NCBI GenBank assembly: GCA_902614235.1
Contig: CACMKG010000002.1
Coordinates: 62,001-126,000 of the forward strand
Length of the DNA stretch: 64,000 bases
Source: an uncultured SAR86 cluster bacterium
GTDB taxonomy: Bacteria > Pseudomonadota > Gammaproteobacteria > Magnimaribacterales > AG-339-G14
Reading direction: 5' to 3'
How positions within the stretch are numbered: position 1 is the first letter of the stretch; every line of letters starts with the position of its first letter. Shown here piece by piece: positions 7,963 through 17,296 of the stretch. The notes below the pieces were generated by a model. The model was not told where the DNA came from and did not search any database. It worked only from the letters and a program-made list of their open reading frames with translations. The translations under genes and the position numbers were made by a program.

Positions 7963-10757
7963 GATATAATTTCTTTATAAATTTTATCGGCAAAATCCTC
8001 GGATAATTTTGCTTCTATCTTAAGATACCAAAAATTACCTTTAAAATTTTTACACTTTATTGCATCTTTTTCGGTCATTATTATCGGTAAATCTTCAAGT
8101 CCAATAAAATCAGCCTTGTTATAAATATGATGATCAGGAAAAGAATTTTCAATAACTTCAAATCCTAGATTTCTAAGTGTAGAAAAAAAATTATTTGGAT
8201 TTGCAATACCTGCAACTGCATATACTAATTTTTCGTGGGGCCAATCTTCAATTTTTCTTTCTTCCCCAGAGGTTAATCTGACCCAAGAAACTGGTTCGTA
8301 CGTCATTAATATATCTTTATCAGATAAATTTTCTTCTTCAGCATAAAATTTATTTGTATTTATAATGTAATTTACTTCTCTCAATCTTTTTAGAGGCTCT
8401 CTCAACGGGCCAGCAGGAAAAGTAAACCCATTGCCAAATTTTCTAAAGCCATCAACTAATGCTACTTCTAAATCCCTATTAAGCTTATAGTGCTGCATTC
8501 CGTCATCACTTATTACTACATCGCAATTATGTTTTTTTAAAAGAAATTTTACCGCTTCCACTCTGTCAGGAGAGATTACAGTAGGACAACGAGTCTGATT
8601 AAAAATAAGCTTCGGTTCGTCACCAGATGCATTTACGTTAGTTTGCTCATTAACATCTAGTGGAAATTTAGAAGACGAGCTTTTGTATCCTCTTGAGACA
8701 ATTCCAGGTTTAAGTCCTTTATTTTTTAGAAGGTTAGCAAGCCATATCACAAAAGGAGTTTTACCGTTCCCTCCCACACTCAAATTTCCTACTACTATTA
8801 CTTTTTGGTCGGGTTTCCATGCTTTCTTTTTTTGTCTACTTTTTCTTATCGTGGTTAGAATATTAAATATCCAAGATAGAGGTAACATAAATTTTATCCA
8901 TGATTTATTTTCATACCAAGCCTTCTCTATCATTCCTTGTGGAGATTTTTCTTCAATTTTTATAGGAGGAAGAATTATTTTAGATTCTTCTGGAGCTTTT
9001 AAATCTTTATCAGAAAATTGATTCTTATACAGTTCAAAATATTCTCCTTCTAGAGATAGCAAATCTTTGTGATTTCCCTTTTCAACAATCTTCCCTTTTT
9101 TTATTACAATTATTTCATTGGCGTTTTCAACAGTAGATAATCGATGAGCTATGACTATTGTAGTTTTGCCAATTTTTAATTTTTCTATTGCATCCTGCAC
9201 AAGTTTTTCAGATTCAGAGTCCAGTGCTGATGTCGCTTCATCTAAAAGCAAGATTGAGCATTTTTTTAAAAAAGCTCGAGCGATTGCAATTCTTTGTCTT
9301 TGCCCACCAGATAAAAGGGTTCCATCATTACCAATTAGAGTTTCATATTTATTTGGAAGTTCTGAAATAAATTCATGGGCATGAGCTTGCTTGGATGCTT
9401 CGATTATTTCCTCTTCGGAAGCTTCGGGATTGGCATATTTAATGTTATTAAAAACGGTATCATTGAATAAAACGGTTGTTTGTCCTACTGCTGATATATT
9501 TTCTCTTAAATTTGAAAGTTCTATTTCATTTAAAGAATAGTCATCAATTAAAATTTCGCCGCTAGATACTTCATAAAACCTTGGAATTAAATTTATTATA
9601 GTTGACTTCCCTGCCCCTGAAGAACCAACTATTGCAAGAGTTTCACTTGGCGAAGCATTAAATGATAAGTTATCTAATGTAACATCGTTAGAGTTAGCAT
9701 AACTAAATGAGACGTCTTTAAATTCTAACTTTCCCTTGCACTCATTTAATATGATATCCCCATTGTCTTGTTCGGGTAACTCGTCAAGTTGATCAAAAAT
9801 TGTTTCAGATGCTGCAACTCCTCTTTGTACCATTGCGTTTACTTGAGTTAATTGTCTTATAGGCTTGGCCAACATTCCTGCTGCACCAAAGAATGCAATG
9901 AAAGTTCCAGCAGTCATCACCTCCAATACATTTGAATCTAAAGCAATCCAAGTTATCAAAGCAAGTGCAAGAGATAGAATGATTTGTATTAAAGGAGATG
10001 AAATTGCATTGGTTGATTCAAATTTTAAATAAGCGATAGTATTATCCATACTTGCTTTTTTGAATCTCATATTTTCAGCTTCTTGTTGATTGAATAATTT
10101 TATTTCTTTATTTGCATTAATTGATTCAGAGCTAACATGGGTTACATCTCCCATAGCGTTTTGTAGTCTAGTACTTACTCTTTTAAGCCTTCTTGCTGCT
10201 AAATATATAATCCCGCTTATAAAAGGCGCAGTTATTAAAAATACTAATGAAAGTTTCCAATTGAGGTACAAAAGATAACTTAGAAGACCTAATGCAATTA
10301 AGCCCTCTCTAAATAAAATCTTAATTGCTTCGCTACCAGAATCCCTTACTTGGCCTACATTAAAAGTAATCCTTGATAAAAGATGGCCTCTATTATTTTC
10401 GTCATAATACTTTGATGGAAGAAAAACTAATGATTTAAAGAGTTCAGATCTTAAATCGTGAACTAGATTCAAAGATACGTAATGCATGAAAAAATGACCC
10501 AAATAAGAGCCAATTCCCCTAAATGCTGCTAATCCTACTAAAGCTAAAGGTAGAAAAAGTGACTTTGATTTGTCAGGTGCAGCAATGTAGTCAACAATTT
10601 GTTTAAACCACTCAGCTATTGCAACTTGAGTAGATGCAAAAATTGCAAATCCAAAGAAGCTTATTAAAAAATAACCATAATAAGGTTTTACATAAGAAAG
10701 TAGTCTGAGATAGTAAGATTTTTTCTTAGACATATCAATTTGCCTGTGAAACTCCAT
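7959..10757 (-). CDS. msbA-lpxK: MsbA-LpxK fusion: lipid A flippase plus lipid A 4'-kinase
   Basis: One 932-aa frame joins two normally separate neighbours. Residues ~1-582 are the MsbA ABC exporter that flips lipid A-core: six membrane segments, Walker A GSSGAGKST (~378-386), signature LSGGQRQR (~482-489), Walker B ILLLDEATSALD (~502-513). After a ~26-residue Lys/Glu/Pro-rich linker, residues ~609-932 are LpxK, which phosphorylates tetraacyldisaccharide 1-phosphate; it starts MIEKAWYEN, like E. coli LpxK MIEKIW, with P-loop VGGNGKTP. The LpxK-like ATG at 8933 abuts AAGGA with no spacer, so separate initiation looks poor. ATG 10733 (MSKKKS), just after the exbD stop, may be the real start. 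Confidence 0.94.
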   Translation of the reverse strand: MEFHRQIDMSKKKSYYLRLLSYVKPYYGYFLISFFGFAIFASTQVAIAEWFKQIVDYIAAPDKSKSLFLPLALVGLAAFRGIGSYLGHFFMHYVSLNLVHDLRSELFKSLVFLPSKYYDENNRGHLLSRITFNVGQVRDSGSEAIKILFREGLIALGLLSYLLYLNWKLSLVFLITAPFISGIIYLAARRLKRVSTRLQNAMGDVTHVSSESINANKEIKLFNQQEAENMRFKKASMDNTIAYLKFESTNAISSPLIQIILSLALALITWIALDSNVLEVMTAGTFIAFFGAAGMLAKPIRQLTQVNAMVQRGVAASETIFDQLDELPEQDNGDIILNECKGKLEFKDVSFSYANSNDVTLDNLSFNASPSETLAIVGSSGAGKSTIINLIPRFYEVSSGEILIDDYSLNEIELSNLRENISAVGQTTVLFNDTVFNNIKYANPEASEEEIIEASKQAHAHEFISELPNKYETLIGNDGTLLSGGQRQRIAIARAFLKKCSILLLDEATSALDSESEKLVQDAIEKLKIGKTTIVIAHRLSTVENANEIIVIKKGKIVEKGNHKDLLSLEGEYFELYKNQFSDKDLKAPEESKIILPPIKIEEKSPQGMIEKAWYENKSWIKFMLPLSWIFNILTTIRKSRQKKKAWKPDQKVIVVGNLSVGGNGKTPFVIWLANLLKNKGLKPGIVSRGYKSSSSKFPLDVNEQTNVNASGDEPKLIFNQTRCPTVISPDRVEAVKFLLKKHNCDVVISDDGMQHYKLNRDLEVALVDGFRKFGNGFTFPAGPLREPLKRLREVNYIINTNKFYAEEENLSDKDILMTYEPVSWVRLTSGEERKIEDWPHEKLVYAVAGIANPNNFFSTLRNLGFEVIENSFPDHHIYNKADFIGLEDLPIIMTEKDAIKCKNFKGNFWYLKIEAKLSEDFADKIYKEIIS

Positions 10758-11148
10758 TAATTTGAATATTTTTAAAGCCGTTTCTATTCAAAGATTCCAT
10801 GATAGTAACTAAATATTGATATTTTGTATCTGAATCTGCAGAAATAGTGGCTGTTTTTATATCAGGAGAAATAGCTCTGAGCTCTTCATTTAATGCCTTG
10901 ATAGAAAAATTATCTAAAATTATATTATTGATCAAGACCTCTCCTTCTTTAGATATCTCTATTTTGACTCTTTTTTCCGGCAGATTACTCATTGTTTTTT
11001 TATCAATAGTTGGCAAATCGATGGACATGGTTTTTAAATCTATAAACTGTGTACTCAACACAAAGAATATGAGTAATAAAAAAATAACATCCACCAAAGG
11101 GGTAATTTCTAAATTAATTTCAGGAGATTTTTTTTTCTTAAATTTCAA
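10735..11148 (-). CDS. exbD: ExbD/TolR family biopolymer transport protein
   Basis: Single-span inner-membrane protein that, with an ExbB/TolQ partner, converts proton motive force into mechanical energy for an outer-membrane partner. The N-terminal segment EITPLVDVIFLLLIFFVLSTQF contains the conserved membrane Asp; the rest is a small periplasmic domain. Length 137 aa is normal. Its start overlaps exbB by 4 nt and its stop lies at the msbA start. In many gammaproteobacteria an exbB-exbD pair sits in this LPS operon; whether it serves TonB receptors or another partner cannot be read from sequence. Confidence 0.92.
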   Translation of the reverse strand: MKFKKKKSPEINLEITPLVDVIFLLLIFFVLSTQFIDLKTMSIDLPTIDKKTMSNLPEKRVKIEISKEGEVLINNIILDNFSIKALNEELRAISPDIKTATISADSDTKYQYLVTIMESLNRNGFKNIQINGVSQAN

Positions 11149-11747
11149 TTTTTTGATAAGTAATTAATTAATTTATTGGATTCTTCTTCAAGCTCTAGCG
11201 AATAATTTTCTATTGTCCTATTAAAAGATCTATAGAAAATAAGACTTGGAATAGCAACTATTAGTCCAGCAGCAGTTGTAACCAGGGCTTCTGCTATTCC
11301 CCCGGCCAGCGGCCCAATTGAATTAGTCCCTGAAACTAACAAATTACTGAATATAGAAATCATTCCAGTTACTGTTCCTAAAAGTCCTAAAATGGGAGAA
11401 ACAGAAGCAATTGTTCCTAACAACGTCAAAAATTTTTCAAGTCTATTTATTTCAAATCTTCCTATTTCTTCGGCGCGAAGCCTTAAATTAGTTTTACTTT
11501 TCAATTTTTCTTCCATAAGTCCAAGAAAAATATTTCCTTGAATAGAGTCACTAGCCATTTTTTCTTTCATACTGTTAGTTAAAGATTTTTTTTCAATTTG
11601 AGATATAACGTCTTTGGTTAAATCCTTTGGTAAAACTGCATCTCTCGCTAAGTTCCATGATTTTTCAATGACGATTGCTAAAGAAATAATCGAAAGTAGG
11701 ATTATTGGCCAAATTATAAAACCGCCTGAAAGAATTATGTAAGACAT
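11145..11747 (-). CDS. exbB: MotA/TolQ/ExbB proton channel family protein
   Basis: Three-span inner-membrane protein forming a proton channel with the adjacent ExbD. Membrane segments are visible at ~4-25, ~107-130 and ~150-172, with the family pattern LLGTVTGMISIF and GIAEALVTTAAGLIVAIPSL, which contains the channel-lining Thr residues. At 200 aa it is the short ExbB type. It overlaps exbD by 4 nt and follows lolD by 19 nt. comEC, often found between lolD/lolC and exbB in relatives, is absent. Confidence 0.92.
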   Translation of the reverse strand: MSYIILSGGFIIWPIILLSIISLAIVIEKSWNLARDAVLPKDLTKDVISQIEKKSLTNSMKEKMASDSIQGNIFLGLMEEKLKSKTNLRLRAEEIGRFEINRLEKFLTLLGTIASVSPILGLLGTVTGMISIFSNLLVSGTNSIGPLAGGIAEALVTTAAGLIVAIPSLIFYRSFNRTIENYSLELEEESNKLINYLSKN

Positions 11748-11766
11748 ATAAAGAATACTTTAGTGT

Positions 11767-12441
11767 TCATATAAAAGAACCTGAGTCCATTGTCTTCTGA
11801 AAATCAGAAATTTCTTCAAAACTTCTATCATGAGTAGCTATTATTAAGGAAGATTTAGAATTTATCATAAAATCTTTTAACATTTCTCTAACTTCTTGGG
11901 CAGTTTCACGATCTAGATCCCCTGTAGGCTCATCTAACAAAACAAACTTTGGATCATGTATTAGAGCTCTTGCAATAGCTACACGTTGCCTTTCTCCCCC
12001 GGATAATTGATTAGGCTTGTGGAATAATCTTTTTTCAAGTCCAAATTTAGTAAGTATTTGTCTTGATTTTTCATAAGCAACTTCTTTTGAGTGACCGTTA
12101 AGCAAGAGAGGAAATGCCGCATTATCAATTGCTTTAAATTCAGGAATTAAATGATGAAATTGATAAACAAATCCAATATTTGTCCTCCTTATTGATGCCA
12201 ATTCATCAAGTGTCAAATCTTGGAAAGTGTAATTTTCAAATTTTATTTGCCCACTAGTGATAATTTCTAACCCAGCTAACAAATGAAGAAGTGTCGATTT
12301 ACCTGAGCCGGAACGTCCAAAGACAATCATTATATCGGATTCATTAACTGAGAAACTGACCTCGTTTACTGCTTTTATAATGTTTGAATTATCAGAAAAG
12401 TTTTTCTTTAAATCTTTTACATCAATAACTTTATTACTCAT
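11767..12441 (-). CDS. lolD: Lipoprotein-releasing ABC transporter ATPase
   Basis: ATPase of the LolCDE-type complex that extracts mature lipoproteins from the inner membrane and hands them to LolA. Walker [10 protein letters not shown], signature [15 protein letters not shown] and Walker [14 protein letters not shown] are all intact, and the Q-loop region [12 protein letters not shown] is the form typical of LolD. Length 224 aa is normal. It overlaps the upstream lolC/E gene by 8 nt. The chaperone gene lolA is about 12 kb away in the ftsK cluster. Confidence 0.95.
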   Translation of the reverse strand: MSNKVIDVKDLKKNFSDNSNIIKAVNEVSFSVNESDIMIVFGRSGSGKSTLLHLLAGLEIITSGQIKFENYTFQDLTLDELASIRRTNIGFVYQFHHLIPEFKAIDNAAFPLLLNGHSKEVAYEKSRQILTKFGLEKRLFHKPNQLSGGERQRVAIARALIHDPKFVLLDEPTGDLDRETAQEVREMLKDFMINSKSSLIIATHDRSFEEISDFQKTMDSGSFI

Positions 12442-13678
12442 TTCTCAAAACCTCTGCTGGAACAATTTTGGAGGCGACTCTGGCGGGATATAAACAAACC
12501 AAAAGAGTGAGAATAATCGTAGAAAATAAGATAAAAAAGACCCAAGAAAACCTTATATCTATTGGAAAGTAATTTATAAAATAAGTATCTTGCATCAAAG
12601 AATTTATCACTTTTTCAAAAAATCTTGATGAAAGCAAATAGGTAATTAATATACCTAATCCAAGACCAACCAAAGAACCAATCAAAGAAATCATTGCCCC
12701 AAGATAAATAAATATTTTTCTAATTTCATATTTCGACATACCCATGGTTTTGAAAATTGCCAATTGAGCTTTTTTGTCGTTAATCATCATAATTAACATC
12801 GAGACAATATTAAAAGCCGCAACTATAACTATCAAAAATACCAAAATTCCAACTAATGTTTTTTCCATCATTATTGCTTCAAATAAAGGCCCATAGGTTA
12901 CTGTCCAATTTTCAGAAATTAATATCTGATCGCTGTAATCCTCTACATCCATCAGTACTTCCCATGATAAGTAATTAGCATCAAACAAATCATCAAACTT
13001 AATTCTAAAACCCTGAATTTGATCTTTGATTGATAGCAAATTTGCTGCGTGAACAATATTTATGTAAGCAACTCCTTCGTCAATGTCAGGCGCTCCAACT
13101 CTAAAAATTCCTGTTACTTTGAAGTTTTTGATTTTTGGAAAATAGCCAGAAAATGAAGCTTTGGTATCTGGGAGCATTAAAGACACCTGATTACCAATAT
13201 CTAAATTTAACTTTCTTGCTAACAGCTCTCCTATAATTATATTATTTCCGTTTTCATTTAAAGAGTCGTAACTACCTTTTATAATAAAATTAGAAACGAC
13301 AGATACGTTTTTTTCAGAATCTGGAACTATTCCTATTAAATTAGATCCATATACTTCGTCTGAACTTCCAATCAACATTTGAGATTGAACAAAAGGAGAA
13401 ACTCCCATCACTTTAGGATGCTTTTCCAATACATCGTACATATCACTCCAATTTGAAATTGGAACAACTCCCATTATTGAGGCATGAGGAATAACATTAA
13501 GTATCCTGTCACGAAGTTCTTTTTCAAAACCATTCATAACCGAAGAAACTATTATCAAAACAGCTACTCCAATTGCAACGCATGCATAGGCTAAAGAAGA
13601 AACAAAAGAAGTGGCTCCCTTGGTTTTCGATCTTAGATATTCAAAAGCAATGGATAGAGATATATCTTTAGTTTCCAT
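12434..13678 (-). CDS. lolC: Lipoprotein-releasing system transmembrane protein LolC/LolE
   Basis: Permease subunit of the lipoprotein release complex. Four membrane segments are visible: one at ~25-50 (FVSSLAYACVAIGVAVLIIVSS) and three in the C-terminal FtsX-like domain (~270-400), with a large periplasmic loop between. MSIAFEYLRSKTKG-type N-terminus (here LSIAFEYLRSK) and GMSKYEIRKIFI are family marks. Only one permease gene is present here, so the complex is either a LolF-type homodimer or has a second subunit elsewhere. It is the first gene of the operon. Confidence 0.92.
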   Translation of the reverse strand: METKDISLSIAFEYLRSKTKGATSFVSSLAYACVAIGVAVLIIVSSVMNGFEKELRDRILNVIPHASIMGVVPISNWSDMYDVLEKHPKVMGVSPFVQSQMLIGSSDEVYGSNLIGIVPDSEKNVSVVSNFIIKGSYDSLNENGNNIIIGELLARKLNLDIGNQVSLMLPDTKASFSGYFPKIKNFKVTGIFRVGAPDIDEGVAYINIVHAANLLSIKDQIQGFRIKFDDLFDANYLSWEVLMDVEDYSDQILISENWTVTYGPLFEAIMMEKTLVGILVFLIVIVAAFNIVSMLIMMINDKKAQLAIFKTMGMSKYEIRKIFIYLGAMISLIGSLVGLGLGILITYLLSSRFFEKVINSLMQDTYFINYFPIDIRFSWVFFILFSTIILTLLVCLYPARVASKIVPAEVLRNE

Positions 13679-13702
13679 AAGATATAAAACTATACAGAAA
13701 AA

Positions 13703-15154
13703 TTATTTCAATACTGAGTCTTTAGTTGAATCGAATTGCTTTCCTTTATAGGGAGGCATCATTGGGGCTAAAAGGTCAGCCGAAAATTGTTTATAAATTG
13801 CTTTTGCATGGCTAAAGTTTTTAAAACCATCGAAGCCATGATAATTTCCAGTGCCACTTGGTCCAACCCCTCCAAAAGGGATGTCTTCTTGACCTATATG
13901 CCAAATAACATCATTGAGAGTCACTCCGCCCGAAATAGTGTTATTTAAAACGTCATTTTCTCTTTTTTTATCATTCCCAAAATAGTACAAACCTAGAGGC
14001 CTATCTTTGGAATTTACATAACCTATTGTCTCTTGAAAATCATCATATTCTTTAACTGGCAATAAAGGGCCAAATATTTCCTCTTTCATAATATCCATAT
14101 CGTCCGTAGGATTTAATACCAAGGTTGGTGGAATTTTATGAACTTCTTGTTGACTGAAATCCTCATCAGCGGGATTTATTACTCTTATGTCTGCGCCTTT
14201 TTCTTTAGCATCTTCAATTAAACTATTTAAGCGATCATAATGTTTTTCATTAATCACTGAAGTATAACTCTGGTTATATTTTAAATTTTCATACATTGAC
14301 TTAACTGCATTTTCCGATTCTTTTACAAAATCCTCAGATTTTCCCTTCGGCACCATTACATAATCAGGAGCTAAACAGATTTGTCCCGCATTCATTGTCT
14401 TCCCTCTCATAACTTTAGTAGCAGTATTTTTTAGATCAGCATTTTCATCAACTATTACAGGTGATTTTCCACCCAGCTCCAAAGTTACTGGGACCAAATT
14501 TTCTGACGCTGATTTCATAACTAATTTTCCAGTTTGAGTACTTCCTGTGAAAAGTAAGTGATCGAAAGGCAAAGCACTAAATGCTGCTGCCACATCTGGT
14601 CCCCCAGTGAAAACGGCAGCTTCTGAAGGATCAAAAAACTCTTTGAACATTTTTTCTGTTAAATCAGAAGTCGCTGGTGTAAATTCAGATGGTTTAATCA
14701 TAACTCTATTACCCGCGGCGAAAATTGTCCCTAATGGAGATAGAACAAGATTAATTGGAAAATTCCATGGACTTATTACACCAACTGTTCCTAAAGGCTG
14801 GTATTTAATCCATGATTTCGCTCCAAATAAAGACATAACTGTCCTTATTGCAAAAGGTTGAGAAGGATTGCTTTTCCTTTTTTCATCTTTCATCCATTTT
14901 CTTACATTTTCTTTAGCATGATTAATAGAACCAATCGTGGACATAATTTCTGATATAAAACCTGCTTTATAATCTCTGTTACCAAAATCTTCTTGAATAG
15001 CATCTAGAATTTCAACATTATATTTCTTGAGCATTTCAACACATCTGTTTAGTCTGTCTTCCCTTAATTCTAGACTTGGAGTTTCTTCTTCAATATATAA
15101 TTTTTTTTGAAGTTTAAGGATCTTTTCCATTTCCTGTATTTTTTCGTTAGACAT
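13703..15154 (-). CDS. Aldehyde dehydrogenase, coniferyl-aldehyde dehydrogenase-like
   Basis: NAD(P)-dependent aldehyde dehydrogenase of 483 aa. Cofactor-binding ISPWNFPINL and FTGSTQTGK, the catalytic-base segment LELGGKSP and the nucleophile segment NAGQICLAPDY are all present. The N-terminal layout and short length resemble the coniferyl-aldehyde dehydrogenase (CalB) and fatty-aldehyde branch; the true substrate is unknown. It lies 18 bp downstream of an SDR reductase on the same strand, so the two probably form an operon for oxidising an aldehyde or unsaturated acyl compound. Confidence 0.88.
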   Translation of the reverse strand: MSNEKIQEMEKILKLQKKLYIEEETPSLELREDRLNRCVEMLKKYNVEILDAIQEDFGNRDYKAGFISEIMSTIGSINHAKENVRKWMKDEKRKSNPSQPFAIRTVMSLFGAKSWIKYQPLGTVGVISPWNFPINLVLSPLGTIFAAGNRVMIKPSEFTPATSDLTEKMFKEFFDPSEAAVFTGGPDVAAAFSALPFDHLLFTGSTQTGKLVMKSASENLVPVTLELGGKSPVIVDENADLKNTATKVMRGKTMNAGQICLAPDYVMVPKGKSEDFVKESENAVKSMYENLKYNQSYTSVINEKHYDRLNSLIEDAKEKGADIRVINPADEDFSQQEVHKIPPTLVLNPTDDMDIMKEEIFGPLLPVKEYDDFQETIGYVNSKDRPLGLYYFGNDKKRENDVLNNTISGGVTLNDVIWHIGQEDIPFGGVGPSGTGNYHGFDGFKNFSHAKAIYKQFSADLLAPMMPPYKGKQFDSTKDSVLK

Positions 15155-15172
15155 ATCTTCTCCCGTTTATTT

Positions 15173-16066
15173 TTATTTAGTATTTCTTAAATTCTTATCT
15201 TTCTCATTACTTTTCTTAATAGTATCTCTTATATTCGTCCAATCTTCATCTTTAAGTTTACCTAAACTTGCAAAGGTTCCTCCAGCAGAAAGATAAGCCG
15301 CTCCATCAATTGCAATAGTTTGTCCTGTCAAATAATCGCATCCATCAGCCATCAAAAAAGTTGCAAGGTTACCCAGTTCACTCATTTCTCCTACTCTACC
15401 CATTGGATTTGACGACATAGAACTTTGATCCAATGCACCTTTATTATCTTCTGTTTCAGGACTCAGTCTAGACCATGCACCTTCGGTAGGGAATGGCCCA
15501 GGGGCAATGCAATTTAATCTAATATTATGTGGACCCCATTCTACCGCTAACGATTTTGTCATTGCATTTATTCCTGATTTAGACATTGCCGAAGGAACAA
15601 CAAATGGAGACCCTGTCCATACCCAGGTCGTTGTAATCGAAAGAATATTTCCAGGTTTATTTTGTTCTATCCATTTTTTTCCAACTGTATTTGTCATATT
15701 AAATGTTCCATGAAAAACAATTGAAGCGATAGCATTGAAAGCATTTGGTGATAAATCTTTGGTCCTGCTTATAAAATTACCGGCAGCATTATTTACTAAT
15801 CCATCAAGACCGCCATTAGCAAAAACTGTATCAATAGCTTCTTCAATTGCTAAAGAATCTCTAATATCCAAACTAAAAGAAGAAATTTTTCCATTGGTAG
15901 TTTCTGCTAACTCCTTTTCTGTTTCTTTTAAAACTGAATCTCTTCTTCCACAGATAATTACTTCGGCGCCATGAGATAAAAAATGTTTTGCCATTTCTTT
16001 TCCTAAACCGCTGCCTCCACCTGTGACTAAAATTCTTTTTCCTTCTAATGCATCTTCTTTGAACAT
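15173..16066 (-). CDS. SDR oxidoreductase, 2,4-dienoyl-CoA reductase-like
   Basis: Rossmann-fold SDR (297 aa) with TGGGSGLGKEMA near residue 15 and NNAAGNF near 91. The segment FVVPSAMSKSGINAMTKSLAVEW, followed by PGPFPTEGAWSRLSP, follows mitochondrial 2,4-dienoyl-CoA reductase more closely than classical SDRs: the usual YxxxK Tyr is replaced by Ser (SxxxK), as in that family. It would reduce dienoyl-CoA with NADPH during unsaturated fatty acid oxidation. It lies between an MFS transporter (12 bp) and the aldehyde dehydrogenase (18 bp). Substrate is inference. Confidence 0.85.
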   Translation of the reverse strand: MFKEDALEGKRILVTGGGSGLGKEMAKHFLSHGAEVIICGRRDSVLKETEKELAETTNGKISSFSLDIRDSLAIEEAIDTVFANGGLDGLVNNAAGNFISRTKDLSPNAFNAIASIVFHGTFNMTNTVGKKWIEQNKPGNILSITTTWVWTGSPFVVPSAMSKSGINAMTKSLAVEWGPHNIRLNCIAPGPFPTEGAWSRLSPETEDNKGALDQSSMSSNPMGRVGEMSELGNLATFLMADGCDYLTGQTIAIDGAAYLSAGGTFASLGKLKDEDWTNIRDTIKKSNEKDKNLRNTK

Positions 16067-16078
16067 AATTTTTGAATC

Positions 16079-17296
16079 TTAATAATAAAAATATTTTTTT
16101 TGATTTAAAAGTATAAATACTATTAGTAATAAAGCCAAAAAACTAATGGCTAAGTACGGTAAATTTGGACTCAACATATAAAGAGGCATTATCGTAAAAG
16201 GCGTTATTAGATGTCCGATTGGGAAAACTGTACCCATCCAACCGCTTGCAGCACCCTGTTCCTTCGGACTAACAGACAATGAAAGGATAGTTATGTTTCC
16301 AGGTCTTATGAGGCCTGAACCCAGCCCAAAAATAATCAATGATAAATATAAATTAGATATCGAATTAGCATTAGCTAAAAATAAATAACTGAACAAAATT
16401 AAAGTACATCCCCATTTAATAAGATTCAGAGGTCTAATTTTAAATTTATCAACGATAAACAAATTAGCAAACATTCCTGACATAGCTACCAATGAAAAGC
16501 CAATAGCTATTACTGCATAAACACTTTCTCCACTGGTTACTATTACATCTTTTGTGTAAAGAGCAGATGTTAAAACCAAACATGCATTCGAAATTCCCAT
16601 AAATGATGCAACTAGCAATGAGGGCCAAACCCTTGAGTCATAAAATTTAAGTTTTGTTAATTTTTCAGATTCTGAAAATCCATCAGCTTCGTTCATATTT
16701 TTATAGTTATAAAATCCAATCAACAAACCTATCAAGGCTATGAATAAAAAAGGAGCTAAAAGATTTTCATTGAAAATAGATAAAAGGATACCTACAACAA
16801 TAGGTCCTATCACAACTCCAAATTGCCAGCCAGCATCAAATCGTGCAAATCCTGCCGTTCTAGTTGTTGGCGAAGTTAAATCAGCTATTCTTCCTCCAGC
16901 AGCAGGTCTAACAGCACTTCCTAAGAGTCCATTTATTAATCTCGTTAAAACTAATAAAGGAAAAACTAGTGCTAAAGGCAAAAAAAGGTTTTGAGCAGAA
17001 ATTAATATTGCTGCAAAAGAAGCCATGGAAAGTGCGAATCCGATCATTCCGATTAAAAAAATAGACCCCCTGCCAAACCTATCACTTAGTCTTCCCCAAA
17101 AAGGACTGAATATCATCCATGCTAAAGCAGATATTGAAAAAATTAGTCCAACCTCAAATTCACTAAACCCAAGACCTCTTACTTCTGATGGAATAAGAAT
17201 GAACACTGTTGATTGACCAGCGCCTACACAAGCTAAAGCAGCAGAAAGAAACCAGATAGACTTATGGGGTTTTTCTTGCTCATTAATCATATGCAA
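16079..17296 (-). CDS. MFS transporter
   Basis: A 405-aa major facilitator with about 12 predicted membrane segments. The loop 2-3 motif appears as FWGRLSDRFGRGSIFLIG (~65-82), and the motif-C-like region is around FDAGWQFGVVIGPIVVG. This layout suits a drug/metabolite:H+ antiporter of the TetA/MdtG kind, but the substrate cannot be read. It overlaps the upstream hypothetical gene by 14 nt (or 8 if the second Met at 17290 is used) and leads into the SDR gene. Confidence 0.85.
   Translation of the reverse strand: MHMINEQEKPHKSIWFLSAALACVGAGQSTVFILIPSEVRGLGFSEFEVGLIFSISALAWMIFSPFWGRLSDRFGRGSIFLIGMIGFALSMASFAAILISAQNLFLPLALVFPLLVLTRLINGLLGSAVRPAAGGRIADLTSPTTRTAGFARFDAGWQFGVVIGPIVVGILLSIFNENLLAPFLFIALIGLLIGFYNYKNMNEADGFSESEKLTKLKFYDSRVWPSLLVASFMGISNACLVLTSALYTKDVIVTSGESVYAVIAIGFSLVAMSGMFANLFIVDKFKIRPLNLIKWGCTLILFSYLFLANANSISNLYLSLIIFGLGSGLIRPGNITILSLSVSPKEQGAASGWMGTVFPIGHLITPFTIMPLYMLSPNLPYLAISFLALLLIVFILLNQKKYFYY

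Noticed and set aside
7959-10757. Possibility that msbA and lpxK were joined only by a missed frameshift
   Set aside because: The reading frame runs without a break through both complete domains and the linker, with both domains at full length; a chance loss of the stop would need checking in reads but the ORF itself is sound.
12434-12441. Overlapping starts/stops as signs of pseudogenes
   Set aside because: Overlaps of 4-23 nt are common across this window and all neighbouring proteins are full length.
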